A stretch of 64,000 nt of DNA from CBDUQI01 sp965369325 (GTDB lineage Bacteria; Pseudomonadota; Gammaproteobacteria; Steroidobacterales; JBCBZW01): the NCBI GenBank assembly GCA_965369325.1, contig CBDUQI010000003.1, positions 1 to 64,000 of the forward strand, written 5' to 3'. Position 1 is the stretch's first letter. Each line of letters starts with the position of its first letter. The notes beneath the pieces were generated by a model. That model did no database searches, was not told the origin of the DNA, and saw only the letters and a list, made by a program, of their open reading frames with translations. The position numbers and the translations under genes are program-made. This document shows positions 62,685 to 64,000 of this stretch, piece by piece.

Positions 62685-63200
62685 TCAGTCGGGCACGCTC
62701 ATTACCGTGGCGCATTCGCCGCACGTGCGCAGGGCCTCGCTGGCAAAGAATTTCTCGAACAGCGGGCTCAGTTGGGTCTCGATGTTCTCAAGCACAAAGT
62801 ACTCGCTGTGCAGGCGATGGTTGCAACGCTCGCAATACCACATGAAGCCGTCCAACTCGCCCGCGACTCGTTGACGTTCCACCACCAGCCCCACGGTGTC
62901 GGGGAAGCGTTGCGGTGAGTGTGGCACGTGGGCCGGCAGCAGAAACATCTCACCTTCGCAGATGGGGATATCTACCCGTTGCCCGTCCTGCATGGTCGCA
63001 AGCAACATGTCCCCTTGGATCTGATAGAACAGCTCCTCGCCGGGGTCATCATGATAGTCCTTGCGTGCGTTGGGCCCGCCCACCACCATCACGATGGTGT
63101 CGGCATCGGTAAAGATCCGCTTGTTACAAACCGGCGGACGTAATGCCTCTCGGTGCTCGTCAATCCACTGCAAAAAATTAATCGGTTTGAGCGTCGCCAC
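62685..63200 (-). CDS. nbaC: 3-Hydroxyanthranilate 3,4-dioxygenase
   Basis: A 171-aa cupin iron enzyme that opens 3-hydroxyanthranilate; the product cyclises to quinolinate for NAD synthesis. The cupin motif YHDDPGEELFYQIQGD gives His and Glu ligands, with the last His in AHVPHSPQRFP. The C-terminal rubredoxin-like site has CERC and CGEC, as in bacterial forms. GTG start with AAGGAGG four bases upstream. It is the first gene of the kynurenine operon. Tryptophan dioxygenase (kynA) is not in the window. Confidence 0.95.
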   Translation of the reverse strand: MATLKPINFLQWIDEHREALRPPVCNKRIFTDADTIVMVVGGPNARKDYHDDPGEELFYQIQGDMLLATMQDGQRVDIPICEGEMFLLPAHVPHSPQRFPDTVGLVVERQRVAGELDGFMWYCERCNHRLHSEYFVLENIETQLSPLFEKFFASEALRTCGECATVMSVPD

Positions 63201-63225
63201 GCAGCCTCCTTATGATGAGTGCAAG

Positions 63226-63242
63226 CGTTGCCTGGGGCAACG
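63226..63242. promoter_or_regulatory. Perfect 7-bp hairpin upstream of the kynurenine operon
   Basis: CGTTGCC-TGG-GGCAACG lies 26 nt before the dioxygenase start, between apaH and the operon. No T-run follows on the minus strand. An operator or mRNA leader hairpin is possible. Confidence 0.4.
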
Positions 63243-63302
63243 TTGAGCAGCTAAGAGTATGCCGCGTGCGGGCGGGGTATGCAGTAGCAATTTGTTTCGT
63301 CC

Positions 63303-64000
63303 CTATCCGCATGCGACCCCCACCCAGGCCTCATGATCATCATTCAGGTTGGCGGCCGACAGGGTGTTGCCCCAGACGCAACCGCTGTCCAGCCCGATCA
63401 AGCCCTGCTCGCGGTAGCGGCCGAGCGCTGCCCAATGCCCGAATACAACACGGGTGCCCGCCCAAGCGCGCTGGGGCAGGTCGAACCACGGCGTCAGGCC
63501 AGCTGCTTGCTCGCCTGGTGCGCCTTTGAACTTGTGCTCCAGCGTCCCATCGGCAAAACAAAAGCGCACACGCGTGAGGTAGGCCGTGGTAGTTACCAGA
63601 CGAGTCATACCAGTTAGATCGTGGTGCCAGCGATCCGCCTGGTGGCGGTAGCACAAATCCAGAAACTCTTGTGCCTCATCGCTGCGCAGTACGGCTTGCA
63701 CCTCATTGGCGCATTGTGTGGCATCGGCCAGCGTCCATTGCGGTGCCAGCCCGGCGTGCACCAGCGTCCAGTCGGCGCTGGCATCGTGATGCAGCAGCGC
63801 CAGTCCGCGCAGCCAGTGGATCAACTCATCCCGGTCAGGCGCCTGCAACACGGGCAGCAAGGTGTCGCTGGCGCGATGTTTCGCGCTTGGCACTTCCAGC
63901 GCTAGCGCGATCAGATGCAGATCGTGATTGCCGAGCACCACGTGTGCGCTGTCGCCCAGTTGTTTGACTGTGCGCAGTACCCTGAGTGAGTCGGGCCCGC
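63303..64000 (-). CDS. apaH: Diadenosine tetraphosphatase, symmetrical (partial, N-terminus beyond window edge)
   Basis: About 232 residues are visible of a metallophosphatase that hydrolyses Ap4A to two ADP. Reading past the listed start upward to base 64000 continues in frame as GPDSLRVLRTVKQLGDSAHVVLGNHDLHLIAL, the typical ApaH region; the N-terminal GDxHG/GDxxDRG part lies off the edge. WTLVHAGLAPQWTL, VFGHWAALGR and GLDSGCVWGNTLSAANL follow. The stop lies 103 nt before the kynurenine operon. Confidence 0.93.
   Translation of the reverse strand, partial: GPDSLRVLRTVKQLGDSAHVVLGNHDLHLIALALEVPSAKHRASDTLLPVLQAPDRDELIHWLRGLALLHHDASADWTLVHAGLAPQWTLADATQCANEVQAVLRSDEAQEFLDLCYRHQADRWHHDLTGMTRLVTTTAYLTRVRFCFADGTLEHKFKGAPGEQAAGLTPWFDLPQRAWAGTRVVFGHWAALGRYREQGLIGLDSGCVWGNTLSAANLNDDHEAWVGVACG

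Overview
The window is GC-rich, tightly packed bacterial chromosome with short intergenic gaps, many 1-4 nt overlaps and frequent GTG/TTG starts. Gene content (isocitrate dehydrogenase kinase/phosphatase, cysJIH with a CysB-type regulator, birA-coaX-SPOR block, apaH, kynurenine operon, PEP-CTERM protein) points to a free-living, aerobic gammaproteobacterium. The genus cannot be fixed from the sequence. No rRNA, tRNA, CRISPR array, complete insertion sequence or prophage was recognised.

Layout. 1-3.0 kb (minus): O-acetylhomoserine sulfhydrylase (cut by the window edge), a CoA-binding protein, arginase and a hotdog thioesterase. 3.2-7.9 kb (plus): single-chain pyruvate carboxylase, whose stop overlaps the start of an archaeal-type S-adenosyl/S-inosylhomocysteine hydrolase. 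7.8-12.5 kb (minus): glycogen phosphorylase, then a STAS protein, a sugar nucleotidyltransferase and an RsbW-like ATPase. 12.8-18.6 kb (plus): CtlX-type citrulline hydrolase, SPFH membrane protein, M61 peptidase, Kelch lipoprotein and EamA transporter. 18.7-22.4 kb (plus): plsY, birA, coaX and a SPOR-like protein, followed by a 62-aa secreted peptide.

23-35.5 kb is an envelope/secretome block, mostly on the minus strand: a 1064-aa propeller-type histidine kinase, a 1697-aa modular secreted protein with six ~190-aa repeats, a small zinc-ribbon protein and two exported proteins of unknown function. 36-45.5 kb: M19 dipeptidase, an acidic exported protein, aceK, a TSUP permease, an M20 amidohydrolase, a DegT-type aminotransferase and a degenerate GGDEF-EAL protein. 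45.7-49 kb: a second large propeller sensor, this one ending in an intact GGDEF domain. 49.2-54.7 kb: the assimilatory sulfate reduction operon cysJ-cysI-cysH facing a convergent cysB-like gene. 55-58.7 kb: a pseudo-receiver/PAS protein carrying only the two ends of a GGDEF domain, an alpha/beta hydrolase, a PEP-CTERM protein and a stand-alone IS630-type helix-turn-helix protein. 58.7-63.2 kb (minus): a kynurenine operon (3-hydroxyanthranilate dioxygenase, cyclase-family formamidase, kynureninase, kynurenine 3-monooxygenase, small HExxH protein). 63.3-64 kb: apaH, cut by the edge.

How the genes fit together. Sulfide from cysJIH can feed the O-acetylhomoserine sulfhydrylase, and homocysteine recycling is served by the SAH/SIH hydrolase. 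Arginase and the citrulline hydrolase both yield ornithine. The kynurenine genes turn N-formylkynurenine into the quinolinate precursor for NAD. Pyruvate carboxylase and AceK control entry to the TCA cycle and its branch to glyoxylate. Signalling genes are unusually dense: two propeller sensors with different outputs, two GGDEF relatives with damaged domains, and a STAS/ATPase partner-switching pair beside glycogen phosphorylase.
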